Positions 22,778 to 31,089 of a DNA stretch of 41,816 nucleotides are shown piece after piece. The translations under genes and the position numbers were made by a program. Location of the stretch: the IMG/VR virus record IMGVR_UViG_3300025141_008636, positions 1 through 41,816 of that record, one strand, 5' to 3'. The stretch is from a virus. The stretch's first letter is position 1; each line of letters opens with the position of its first letter. Under the pieces are notes generated by a model. That model had not been told where the DNA came from and ran no database searches. It worked only from the letters and a program-made list of their open reading frames with translations.

Positions 22778-23451
22778 AACTTTGTATTCCTTAATAATAC
22801 ATTTCCAAAATTTCCCATAAAATTATAAATACCTATGTATTCAAAACCAGTTAATTTATCTTTAATGTCTTCAACATTAAAACAATTTTCATATAATTTT
22901 TTATCACCAACTCCATTAAATTCAATATATAAATAGTTAACCTTTTCATTTATAGTATTTAACCCACCGTTTAAAAATTCTTCTTCTCCCCCATTTACAT
23001 CAACCCACATAATATCAATTAGATTGATATCTTTATCTAATATCCATGTATCCAATCTTGTAGATTTTACTTTATTTAATTTAAATTGCACATCAGGGAA
23101 CACACTCAAATGGTTCTTTGGTTTTCTGACTGAACCTGACGCTGACCAAGTTTTTTCATAATCATATCGATCGTGTCTGCGAGTTTCACTTTCACTTTGA
23201 TAAAACTCAATTTCTCCATCTATATTAGATAATGCGGTTTCTACTAAATTGATTGGTTTATCTCCAACATACTTTTTAAAAATGTCTATTGATCTTTTAT
23301 CTGCTTCAAATGCATATATACTTGGATTTTCAAATAACTTTAAAAAATCTAAAGAATCACTCCCATCAAATGTCCCAACATCAAATATTGTTGGGTTTTC
23401 TTTTTTTATATTTTCTTTAAAAAAATTCTTATCAATATCTTTTTCCATCAT
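22774..23451 (-). CDS. FkbM-type SAM-dependent methyltransferase
   Basis: About 225 aa. PTIFDVGTFDGSDSLDFLKL is the SAM motif I; IYAFEADKRS is motif II; SNIDGEIEFY and STRLDTWI, then MWVDVNGGEEEFL, are FkbM landmarks. FkbM enzymes O-methylate sugars or polyketides, here presumably a sugar hydroxyl. The start is uncertain: the frame reaches 23466, but GGGG lies just before the ATGs at 23451 and 23448. Confidence 0.85.
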   Translation of the reverse strand: MMEKDIDKNFFKENIKKENPTIFDVGTFDGSDSLDFLKLFENPSIYAFEADKRSIDIFKKYVGDKPINLVETALSNIDGEIEFYQSESETRRHDRYDYEKTWSASGSVRKPKNHLSVFPDVQFKLNKVKSTRLDTWILDKDINLIDIMWVDVNGGEEEFLNGGLNTINEKVNYLYIEFNGVGDKKLYENCFNVEDIKDKLTGFEYIGIYNFMGNFGNVLLRNTKL

Positions 23452-24370
23452 GTCCCCAAATTTCATAATCTGATTCTACCCTTATTGAATTCCATTTTGG
23501 AAGTCTAATATCACTTTCATTTCTATTATAATATCTTCTTCCCCACCATCTATCTGGAACAAATACATCTCCATCTGTTTTACTCAACCAAGCTCCCCAC
23601 CAACTAAAAGTACTACAAGACATAACAAAATTATCACAATAAGTTATTAAACATAAATCTAAATACTCAAGTTTAATTTTACTATCTTTATGAGCACTGA
23701 ATTTTGAATAAATAACATCTTCACCTCTTAAATTCTCTTTACACCATTCTATATCATCTGAAATTATCAAAAATATATTATCATCACTTTTAAGTTTTTT
23801 CATCATTTTATTATACCAACCCGCATTTGGTAAAACTAAACATCCACCTAACTGACCATTATGAATATGATCTTTTCCTATTGTATCACCACGCCTAACA
23901 TGAATTCCTGTTATTATTTTTTCATTATATTTGTTTTTTAACTCATCAAAATAATTTTTAGTTGTTTCTTCTATTTCTTTTTTAAATTGAAATTCCTTTT
24001 TAAGTTCATTTTCAAATCCTTCAAAATATTTATACGATTGAAAAGATCCCTTAATGTTAGTGTAATCATTTATATCAAATACATCTGGAATAAACTTAGA
24101 ATAATCTTTACCATGTTCAAATGTATTATTAAAATGAATTTCAGATTTAGGTAATAATTTACCAGTTACATTAAAACATTCATATATTTGTAAAAACATA
24201 TAATCTCTTTTACCAATTACCGGATTGGGTGAAGAATCTACAACCTTAAAATTGTCAGATGGTAATGCAAAATCATATCCATTCTTTTTTGCAACCACAT
24301 ACAAAACACCATACTGAAAAAGTTGATTACAAAGTCTACCATAATGTCCTATATTTTCAAATGTTATCAT
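23432..24370 (-). CDS. GT11 alpha-1,2-fucosyltransferase family
   Basis: 312 aa. Family motifs are clear: GRLCNQLFQYG at 11-21, GSFQSYKYFE at 108-117, GIHVRRGD at 155-162 (GDP-fucose binding) and CSTFSWWGAWL near 255. GT11 moves fucose from GDP-L-fucose to a galactose or similar. GDP-fucose needs GMD (present, 20464..21438) and a GMER/WcaG reductase; the epimerase at 10514 could supply this, or the host does. 4-nt overlap with the upstream gene. Confidence 0.9.
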   Translation of the reverse strand: MITFENIGHYGRLCNQLFQYGVLYVVAKKNGYDFALPSDNFKVVDSSPNPVIGKRDYMFLQIYECFNVTGKLLPKSEIHFNNTFEHGKDYSKFIPDVFDINDYTNIKGSFQSYKYFEGFENELKKEFQFKKEIEETTKNYFDELKNKYNEKIITGIHVRRGDTIGKDHIHNGQLGGCLVLPNAGWYNKMMKKLKSDDNIFLIISDDIEWCKENLRGEDVIYSKFSAHKDSKIKLEYLDLCLITYCDNFVMSCSTFSWWGAWLSKTDGDVFVPDRWWGRRYYNRNESDIRLPKWNSIRVESDYEIWGHDGKRY

Positions 24371-25032
24371 ATTAAACTCATATATGGATCTTTTCTTCCG
24401 TGAAAAGTAAAAGGTGTAATTCCTTCATTTTCTGGAATTGGTGGGGTGTGTAACTCCCGTCCCCATTTAGCCGCCATTTCTATTGGTGCAAATTTACATC
24501 CATGTTCTTCATAAATATGTCTATTCTTCACGCAAATCCAAGAATCTTCCCAAAAGCCAGGTTTATGTTCTCCATTATTAGTAAATGGATCCCAAGGTAA
24601 GTTTAACTTTGAAGCTAATCCCATAAGTTTTTGACTTCTTAGTGCTATACCATCACCAACTCTAATTCTGTTACCATTTTTATCAAAATAATTATGACCG
24701 ACTGTCCACAAGGGACCTATCCAATCATAATTTAAAAATTCCTCTGTCCATTGTTCAGGATGAACTATAAATCCATCATGTTGAACCAATATACAATAAT
24801 CAGTATCAACATATTTAGGTAAATCATATATTGTTATTTTACTAAATTCATCTGTACTGTTAATTCGAGGAACTTTGTGCACTGTGATTCCGTCTGGATT
24901 TACATCCTCGTGAGTAACAAATTTGACTTCTCCAAAATTAATACCTCTGCATGAATATTGGAGCGCCTTGATAGTTCTTTCTATCTTAATTGAAGAAATA
25001 GCTATTAAAGTAATATTAGGTAAATTAATCAT
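24367..25032 (-). CDS. DUF5672-type glycosyltransferase
   Basis: 221 aa. TDYCILVQHDGFIVHPEQW with EEFLNYDWIGPLW is the DUF5672 signature, with HDG in place of a DxD. VGDGIALRSQKLM and FWEDSWICV follow as in the family. Members occur in bacterial and viral polysaccharide clusters; donor unknown. No membrane segments. Confidence 0.8.
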   Translation of the reverse strand: MINLPNITLIAISSIKIERTIKALQYSCRGINFGEVKFVTHEDVNPDGITVHKVPRINSTDEFSKITIYDLPKYVDTDYCILVQHDGFIVHPEQWTEEFLNYDWIGPLWTVGHNYFDKNGNRIRVGDGIALRSQKLMGLASKLNLPWDPFTNNGEHKPGFWEDSWICVKNRHIYEEHGCKFAPIEMAAKWGRELHTPPIPENEGITPFTFHGRKDPYMSLI

Positions 25033-25035
25033 ATT

Positions 25036-25926
25036 TTAAAGTCTCTCTATAAATTTCATTCGTTCTAATGTTCTCTTACTTGTAGATTCATTCATATCAA
25101 TATAACTTTTAAAATTATTCAACATTTCAACAAAATGGTCTGTATTCTCTACTTTATATGATTTGACTTCTCCATTTTTTAAAATCTTGATATCTTCATC
25201 ACAATCTTTTGGTCGGGTGAAAACTCTTTTTGCAGTCAAAATTGATTTATCTCCCCAAATAGTTATTTCATTTCTATAGGAGTGCCCAAACCCATATGAT
25301 ATATTTGCTATTGAATCATCATATTGTAATCTAATATAACCACATTCGTCAATATCATTTACTATGTCCCAAAAAATTTTAGGTTCGTAATCTGTATAAT
25401 CATATCCTAAAATTCTAAATACAAAACTTAGGGGATAGACAAGACAATCTAATATTGCTCCACCACCTAAATCATTTTGATACCTAATATCATTTTTATT
25501 TTCAAAATGTGGAAATCCAAAGTGTGCTTCAACACTTCTAATATTACCAACATCTGATAGCAATGATTCAATTTGATTCTGTAAAGGATGAAACTCATAC
25601 ATCAAAGCTTCCATACAAGATAAATTTAACTCTTTTGCCAAATCAAATAACTCTTTTGCCTGTCTATATGTTTCAGTAAATGTTTTTTCTAATAAAAGAT
25701 GTTTTCCAGATTCGAGAACTTTCTTTCCCCATTTATAATGCAGTCCAACAGGTAAAGAAACATATATGGCATCAACATCACTTTCTAAAATTTCTTCGTA
25801 TGAATTTCCAGTTCTGATGTCTCGTGCGCCTATCCCACCTAACATAAACCAGTCACACTTCTCGATAGCTGGTATCATTGATTTTTTAGCAATGGTCGAA
25901 TGACCTAATAGACCAATCTTCATCAT
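25036..25926 (-). CDS. Gfo/Idh/MocA oxidoreductase, candidate NDP-hexose 3-ketoreductase
   Basis: 296 aa. Rossmann start GLLGHSTIA at 5-13; YVSLPVGLHYKWGKKVLESG; HLLLEKTFT at 76-84 (the conserved EK pair); EALMYEFHP at 106-114; GGGAILDCLVYPLSF near 150. This set is typical of the sub-family reducing 3-keto-6-deoxy NDP-sugars (TylC1/KijD10 type), which acts immediately after a 2,3-dehydratase. Such a dehydratase is at 30313..31089. A generic sugar dehydrogenase role remains possible. Confidence 0.82.
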   Translation of the reverse strand: MMKIGLLGHSTIAKKSMIPAIEKCDWFMLGGIGARDIRTGNSYEEILESDVDAIYVSLPVGLHYKWGKKVLESGKHLLLEKTFTETYRQAKELFDLAKELNLSCMEALMYEFHPLQNQIESLLSDVGNIRSVEAHFGFPHFENKNDIRYQNDLGGGAILDCLVYPLSFVFRILGYDYTDYEPKIFWDIVNDIDECGYIRLQYDDSIANISYGFGHSYRNEITIWGDKSILTAKRVFTRPKDCDEDIKILKNGEVKSYKVENTDHFVEMLNNFKSYIDMNESTSKRTLERMKFIERL

Positions 25927-25935
25927 ATATTTATT

Positions 25936-26367
25936 CTAATTTTCATCTAAAAATACTTTATCATTTTTTTGTCCTTTATAAGGACCTGTTTTATATTCAT
26001 AAACTAATGTGTCATCTTCTAAAATTAAATATGTATGTCCTCCACCCAAAGTCACACTACAATCTCCAGGATTTAATATTGGTTTAGATAAAGTAGTAGC
26101 ATCAGTATCCATAAGATTACATTCAACACTACCTTTAATAACTACCCACGACTCCTGAGCTATACAGTGTTCTTCTCCTGGTTTCCAAATATGTTGATGT
26201 GGTCTGAAAGTATGTTCTTTTTCCATATTTAATGCAGATAACTGAATAAACTCTTTTTCTCCCACTACATCTCGTCTATGTCCTTCCTTTATTGTATAAA
26301 ATTCAGATTTTCTATGAATTATATGTAATAACTTATCTGGTTCAACTTTTGAATATATTAATTCCAT
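25936..26367 (-). CDS. cupin-fold protein
   Basis: 143 aa from the ATG at 26367, whose first base is the last base of the GME stop. Cupin metal motifs: FRPHQHIWKPGEEH (two or three His plus Glu), then LNPGDCSVTLGGGHTY. YKTGPYKGQKNDKVFLDE at the end is typical of small cupins found in sugar clusters (WbuC-like). It could be a sugar isomerase/epimerase or a sensor of a sugar nucleotide; no catalytic assignment is possible. Confidence 0.7.
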   Translation of the reverse strand: MELIYSKVEPDKLLHIIHRKSEFYTIKEGHRRDVVGEKEFIQLSALNMEKEHTFRPHQHIWKPGEEHCIAQESWVVIKGSVECNLMDTDATTLSKPILNPGDCSVTLGGGHTYLILEDDTLVYEYKTGPYKGQKNDKVFLDEN

Positions 26368-27365
26368 TATATTTCTCCAATAACTTGACTTTTGATCCAA
26401 TTATATGTTTGTGTCATACCTTCTACTAATGATTTTTTTGTTTTCCAACCAATTTTTTCAATGAATAATCTATTATCTGAATTTCTACCTTTCACACCAA
26501 TTGGACCAGCTATATTTTTTATTTTTATATTTTTTCCAGATATATCAATAGCCATTTGAGCAAACTCATTTATTGAAATCATTTCTTCTGAACCTATATT
26601 TACTGGTTCTGTAAAATCAGATTCCATTAAATGTCTAACTGCTTCTATACATTCATCAACATAAAGAAATGACCTTGTTTGATATCCATCCCCCCACACT
26701 TCCATTTCATCACCATCTTCTGTCATTATAGCTTTTCTACACATAGCAGCCGGTGCTTTTTCTCTTCCACCGTCCCATGTTCCTTCTGGACCGAAAATGT
26801 TATGAAATCTTGCTATTCTAACATTCAATCCATAATTTCTTTCATAAGCTTTATATAATCTCTCACTAAATAATTTTTCCCAACCATAATCTGAATCAGG
26901 ATTTGCTGGATAAGCTGAACTTTCTTCACAATTTGGATTATCGGGATCTTCTTGATTATGAGCTGGATACATACATGCTGATGAAGAATAGAATACTTTG
27001 TTAACACTCTTTTTAACACACTCGTGAACAACATTTAAGTTAATTAAACCTGAATTATGCATTACATCTGCATCATTTTCACCTGTAAATATAAACCCAG
27101 CTCCTCCCATGTCAGCTGCAAATTGATAAACTTCATCAAAAGCACCACCAACATCATCTTCTGAATGCTGTGATGGACTAAAAATAACTAATGACACTAA
27201 TTTAGGATCTCTTAAATCTCCAATTACAAAATCATCAGCTTCTGTTTCTGAAAATTCAGGATATTTTAAATCTACCCCTCTGACCCAGTAACCTTCTTTT
27301 TTTAATCTCTTAACCATATGACTACCAATAAAACCACCCGCACCTAATACTAAAGCTGTCTTCAT
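26367..27365 (-). CDS. GDP-mannose 3,5-epimerase-like SDR
   Basis: 332 aa. Very recognisable: LGAGGFIGS at 7-15, AADMGGAGFI at 83-92, SSSACMYP at 127-134, Y160/K164 (YGWEK), RFHNIFGPEGTWDGGREKAP at 186-205, WGDGYQTRSFLYVDECI at 224-240. Plant and bacterial GME turns GDP-D-mannose into GDP-L-galactose and GDP-L-gulose by epimerising C3 and C5 through a transient 4-keto sugar. Together with GMD in the same unit it implies a GDP-sugar branch. Confidence 0.88.
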   Translation of the reverse strand: MKTALVLGAGGFIGSHMVKRLKKEGYWVRGVDLKYPEFSETEADDFVIGDLRDPKLVSLVIFSPSQHSEDDVGGAFDEVYQFAADMGGAGFIFTGENDADVMHNSGLINLNVVHECVKKSVNKVFYSSSACMYPAHNQEDPDNPNCEESSAYPANPDSDYGWEKLFSERLYKAYERNYGLNVRIARFHNIFGPEGTWDGGREKAPAAMCRKAIMTEDGDEMEVWGDGYQTRSFLYVDECIEAVRHLMESDFTEPVNIGSEEMISINEFAQMAIDISGKNIKIKNIAGPIGVKGRNSDNRLFIEKIGWKTKKSLVEGMTQTYNWIKSQVIGEI

Positions 27366-28087
27366 ATTATTTTCTCCTGTTTCATTTCTTCTACAATATT
27401 ATTGTCAAGATATATGTCTTCATTCACAAATTTAAAATCAAAATCCTTACCCCAATATCTACGCCTTAATGCTTCCGCATGTTGAATAGCTACTTTATTT
27501 CTACATCCTATCAAATGATATCCATTATGTTTTGATATTTGAGAATTTACTCTTTCAAACTGCCACGGTGATAATCCATTGGGTAAATATCTACATAAAT
27601 AATCTTTATTCCAGATTGACCACTCAGTAGTCATTCTAAATTCCGAACCTTGACCATATTCAATTATTTCATAATCTTTTTGTATATCATAACCACTATG
27701 TTTTTTACCCATGTGAGATTGAAATATAGAATTAGTCAAACAAGCTCTACCAACTTTCTCTCTATCTAAATATTCTGAAAGTTTATCTATTACATCAAAA
27801 TTTACATAATCTAAAATAAATTGATCTTCCATCGTACAAATAAAATGAGAATCATCAATCGACTCATAAAATGATCTTAAATCTTCAGAATAATAAGATG
27901 GACCTCTTTGTTCTCCAAGAGATATAAAATCAAAATTTGAAGGTAACATTACTTGCGGTTCTTTATAACCAATAAAAGTAACTTTCTTATCACTTGACCA
28001 AAACTTATTAAATAGAAAAGCAAATGGTTTTAAACAATGATGATAAGCATCTGACGTTGTTATATAAATATTTAAATCATTACTCAT
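27362..28087 (-). CDS. putative glycosyltransferase, unclassified
   Basis: 241 aa. KVTFIGYKEPQVMLPSNFDF, FISLGEQRGPSYYSEDLRSF and SHFICTMEDQFILDYV resemble a GT-A-like protein seen in polysaccharide clusters, with the MEDQF segment taking the place of a DxD. RYWGKDFDF near the C-terminus. No membrane helix. Overlaps its neighbours by 8 and 4 nt. Classification is from memory and weak. Confidence 0.55.
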   Translation of the reverse strand: MSNDLNIYITTSDAYHHCLKPFAFLFNKFWSSDKKVTFIGYKEPQVMLPSNFDFISLGEQRGPSYYSEDLRSFYESIDDSHFICTMEDQFILDYVNFDVIDKLSEYLDREKVGRACLTNSIFQSHMGKKHSGYDIQKDYEIIEYGQGSEFRMTTEWSIWNKDYLCRYLPNGLSPWQFERVNSQISKHNGYHLIGCRNKVAIQHAEALRRRYWGKDFDFKFVNEDIYLDNNIVEEMKQEKII

Positions 28088-29033
28088 TGATAATATCCAA
28101 GATATATTCTACTCTTTTTTGTGCAGTATGATATTTTAATAAATGTTTATACCCATTCTCTGATATTCGTTCCATCTCATTTTTATCATTTAGATATCTT
28201 CTTATTTTTGATTCAAATTCTTCTATTGTTTTATATTTTACAATATTTTCTCCATCCGTAAAATCATTTGGAAATTTAATATTATATTGTTGAGTCATTA
28301 CCATAGTATTATTTGCTAATATTTCCCAAAGTCTTGCGCAACAATCACCACCACCCCAAGCATCAATACCAATCCAAGATGATTTCAATTTTTTCTTAAA
28401 CTCCTCGTATGAAAATCCCCCCTCAACAATAACATTATATCCCTCATCTTTTAACTTCCTACATAAATTTAATGTTTCTCTCCTCAGACCTTCATTCAAA
28501 TGCCCATATGAACAAAATATATCATATTTCTTTTCAACACTTTTATTATAAAAATTTCTATCAACCGATCCAAAAAGTAAAGGTATGATTCCTCTATCTA
28601 AATCCTGTTCGTAACATTCTCGTTTAAAATACCATTTAGATTTTATATACATGGACTCATTAATCCAAGCATTTCCACGGCGTCGGGTAAAATCCCCTGT
28701 TCGAGATTCTACCAGTTGTCCTTTTTCGGGTCGTCCAGTATATGTCCATTCACTCCCATCAATATAAACTGTTTTTTCTTTTCTGTTAATCTCATTAACT
28801 AAATAATATTTAGGTCCTGGAAATTGATTCTTTACCTTACCCCAAATTACAAATATATAATCACAATCCTTTGAATGTTCTACTATCTGCCTATCAGAAT
28901 ATACATCCCCTGCTCTTATACCATTACCAGCATCTGAAGAATAAATATCCGCTCCATTCTTATACAACCCCTCTATAATTGTTTCTGCTAAATAATCCAA
29001 TTTATCTCTTGGTGGAATAACTACTATTTTCAT
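28080..29033 (-). CDS. CgeB-like GT-B glycosyltransferase
   Basis: 317 aa from the ATG at 29033 (ATGA overlap). C-terminal half: KYDIFCSYGHLNEGLRRETL, IGIDAWGGGDCCARLWEILA and NTMVMTQQYNI, then FTDGENIVKYKTIEEFESKI, ending with GYKHLLKYHTAQKRVEYIL. This is the layout of CgeB/GT4-like transferases, with the donor-binding E in the RLWE segment. Acts in the cytosol; sugar unknown. Confidence 0.75.
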   Translation of the reverse strand: MKIVVIPPRDKLDYLAETIIEGLYKNGADIYSSDAGNGIRAGDVYSDRQIVEHSKDCDYIFVIWGKVKNQFPGPKYYLVNEINRKEKTVYIDGSEWTYTGRPEKGQLVESRTGDFTRRRGNAWINESMYIKSKWYFKRECYEQDLDRGIIPLLFGSVDRNFYNKSVEKKYDIFCSYGHLNEGLRRETLNLCRKLKDEGYNVIVEGGFSYEEFKKKLKSSWIGIDAWGGGDCCARLWEILANNTMVMTQQYNIKFPNDFTDGENIVKYKTIEEFESKIRRYLNDKNEMERISENGYKHLLKYHTAQKRVEYILDIINE

Positions 29034-29767
29034 TGTAATTGTCTCTGTCTCCATCCTTTCATATAATGAAAGTATTCATTGTCATCTATATCTTCTTGTA
29101 TATAGTTAAACTTTAAATTTTGTTTCCAAGCAACATAATTAAAACTTATTTGATCTCTCCTACTACCATATTTCATCTCACTCCACCAATTTTCAGAATT
29201 AGTAATAACATCATCTTCATTATGTCGTCTAAATACTACGGTTGTTCTTGCCAATCCATTATTTTCAGGGTATCCCTCTTTTCTATATCTATCTACTTGA
29301 GAATGTATAATGTTCATATTATCTTTATATTCTTTTTTTGGATTTTGATCACCTAACCATTGAATAAATCTTGCTTCCTCATATACACATTTTCTTACAT
29401 TTAAATCACCAGTCACAGTCCTACCACACAACTCATGATTCAATATAGCAAAATTAGTATCACTCAATAAATCATCGACCAGTTTAGATGGATCCTTTGA
29501 TATCTTTACATCAACATCAACCCAAATACTTTCATCATATTCTTTTAAATATCTATGTGGTAAGGTTTTATATCTCTTAGCATCTCTCGCACCATCTATA
29601 TATAATGAATGAACTAATCTAATATCCCATACATCAGATTTAAGATTAGTATTATTTGTAAAACATACAAAATTATAACCATCAGGAATAACTTCCGGTT
29701 CAAATAAAAAATAATCCATATTATTTTTATGTGGAAATGTTGCGGTGTATATAACTTTTTTATTCAT
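29030..29767 (-). CDS. DUF616-type glycosyltransferase
   Basis: 245 aa. KVIYTATFPHKN opening, YNFVCFTNN, then RDAKRYKTLPHRYLKEYD, SIWVDVDVKIS (DVDV metal site) and later GSRRDQISFNYVAW. These match the DUF616/MUCI70-like GT-A family of bacteria and plants. Overlaps the RmlC gene by 8 nt and sits next to the deoxysugar genes, so it could be the transferase that uses that sugar (inference from position). Confidence 0.8.
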   Translation of the reverse strand: MNKKVIYTATFPHKNNMDYFLFEPEVIPDGYNFVCFTNNTNLKSDVWDIRLVHSLYIDGARDAKRYKTLPHRYLKEYDESIWVDVDVKISKDPSKLVDDLLSDTNFAILNHELCGRTVTGDLNVRKCVYEEARFIQWLGDQNPKKEYKDNMNIIHSQVDRYRKEGYPENNGLARTTVVFRRHNEDDVITNSENWWSEMKYGSRRDQISFNYVAWKQNLKFNYIQEDIDDNEYFHYMKGWRQRQLQ

Positions 29768-30302
29768 ATTTGGGTAATAACTCTTTATTTTGTTCTAAAA
29801 GTTTTGGAAGTATTCCATCCTTTTTTGATACTAATGGATTTTTATTTGACCAATCAAAATCTATACTATTCCACAAAATACCATGCTGATCATCTAAATA
29901 ATAGTAATCTGTGCACTTATAAGTAAATATAGCCTCATCACTCAACACAAAAAATCCATGTGCAAAACCTGTGGGTATATAAAGAGATATGTTATTTTTA
30001 TCATTCAATACCTTAGAATTGACTTTACCAAAAGTGGGTGAACCAAATCTTATATCAACAGATACATCTAATACTTCACCTCTGATACACCTTACTATTT
30101 TACCTTGTGGATTATTTAATTGGTAGTGTAACCCCCGCAATACACCTTTCGTAGACTTAGATATATTATCTTGAACAAAATCGAGATTAAGTCCAGCATC
30201 TATAAGATATTTCTCAGAGTAAGACTCTAAAAAGTATCCTCTATCATCCTCATATGTATCGGATTCGATTACATATATATCATTTTCTTCATAAACAATC
30301 AT
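29760..30302 (-). CDS. rfbC: dTDP-4-dehydrorhamnose 3,5-epimerase family (RmlC-like)
   Basis: 180 aa from the ATG at 30302, which has AGGAT upstream; this is the family's normal length. Seen: DDRGYFLESYSEKYL, GVLRGLHYQ with catalytic His59, GKIVRCIRGEVLDVSVDIR, PTGFAHGFFVLSDEA at 110-124, FTYKCTDYY with Tyr128, and IDFDW. RmlC epimerises C3 and C5 of a 4-keto-6-deoxy sugar nucleotide. Close relatives (TylK, EvaD) epimerise only C5 in dideoxysugar pathways, which fits the neighbouring 2,3-dehydratase. Ten nt downstream of that gene. Confidence 0.92.
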   Translation of the reverse strand: MIVYEENDIYVIESDTYEDDRGYFLESYSEKYLIDAGLNLDFVQDNISKSTKGVLRGLHYQLNNPQGKIVRCIRGEVLDVSVDIRFGSPTFGKVNSKVLNDKNNISLYIPTGFAHGFFVLSDEAIFTYKCTDYYYLDDQHGILWNSIDFDWSNKNPLVSKKDGILPKLLEQNKELLPKYE

Positions 30303-30312
30303 TTTTATCCTA

Positions 30313-31089
30313 TTATATAAATGAAAAGATACCTCGAACATGAGAATTAACCCAATCGTATCTTTTTATAAAATATCTTATTTGATACAAACTCATCCAA
30401 ATAAAATTATCATTGACTATCTCTATTGGTTTATCAATCTCAATTAACATATTTAAATTTCTTTTATTATACAATCTACCACCATCTTCACATAACCAAT
30501 TACTAAAATGAACTTTATGTTCCCCCGTATTCAAAAAGTAATTTAGATAGTGTGGTACATATCCCTTATGTGCTGCACTCATATTACTAAGAGTGGCTTG
30601 TAAAGTTGGACTAAATTGTACTAAGTTTACATTACCTGGTTCAAATTTGGCTTCTAATAGATAATGTGGAATTCCATCAAATCTTTTTCTTATGATTCCT
30701 AATATACCACCATCTGTTGATAAACCGTCTTCCAATAGATTATCTTTTGCAACTTGTTCTATGATTGGTTGAGACCAACCACCCTCAGCCTCTCGTGTCT
30801 TTGATTTAACCTCAACCCCCTTCACAGAAAAGAACTCTCCACTTTCGTGATAAATCTTATCAGATTTAACTATCCAACCCTCACACTCATTTAATGGTAT
30901 TTCTTTAACAGTCATACTTGAACTATCTACTTGTTTCTTATACCATTTTTTAATATAATCAATATCATGAAATGACGACCAGTCTTTTAAAGATTCAAAA
31001 TTGAACTCCAATATATCATCAGTAGTATTGTGCTCTAATTTATTAATGGAGTTTAAATAAAAATTAAGTTCTTCTTTATATTTATACAC
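30313..31089 (-). CDS. NDP-hexose 2,3-dehydratase family, single-module form
   Basis: 258 aa with a GTG start at 31089 (AGAGG upstream). The family (TylX3, EvaA, SpnO) removes the C2 hydroxyl of NDP-4-keto-6-deoxyglucose to give a 3,4-diketo-2,6-dideoxy sugar. Seen: GGWSQPIIEQ at 103-112, LLEAKFEPGNVNLVQFSPTL, QATLSN at 164-169, and EDGGRLYNKRN at 201-211. Known enzymes are about 450-480 aa with two tandem copies of this module; here only one is present, so it must work as a homodimer, pair with something else, or be altered in function. No gene for another module is seen. Confidence 0.88.
   Translation of the reverse strand: MYKYKEELNFYLNSINKLEHNTTDDILEFNFESLKDWSSFHDIDYIKKWYKKQVDSSSMTVKEIPLNECEGWIVKSDKIYHESGEFFSVKGVEVKSKTREAEGGWSQPIIEQVAKDNLLEDGLSTDGGILGIIRKRFDGIPHYLLEAKFEPGNVNLVQFSPTLQATLSNMSAAHKGYVPHYLNYFLNTGEHKVHFSNWLCEDGGRLYNKRNLNMLIEIDKPIEIVNDNFIWMSLYQIRYFIKRYDWVNSHVRGIFSFI

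Noticed and set aside
26825-27034. Minus-strand 69-aa frame inside the GME gene (also 36336..36557 and 37068..37256 in the GT4 gene)
   Set aside because: Fully internal to strong genes in another frame, with no independent start signals.
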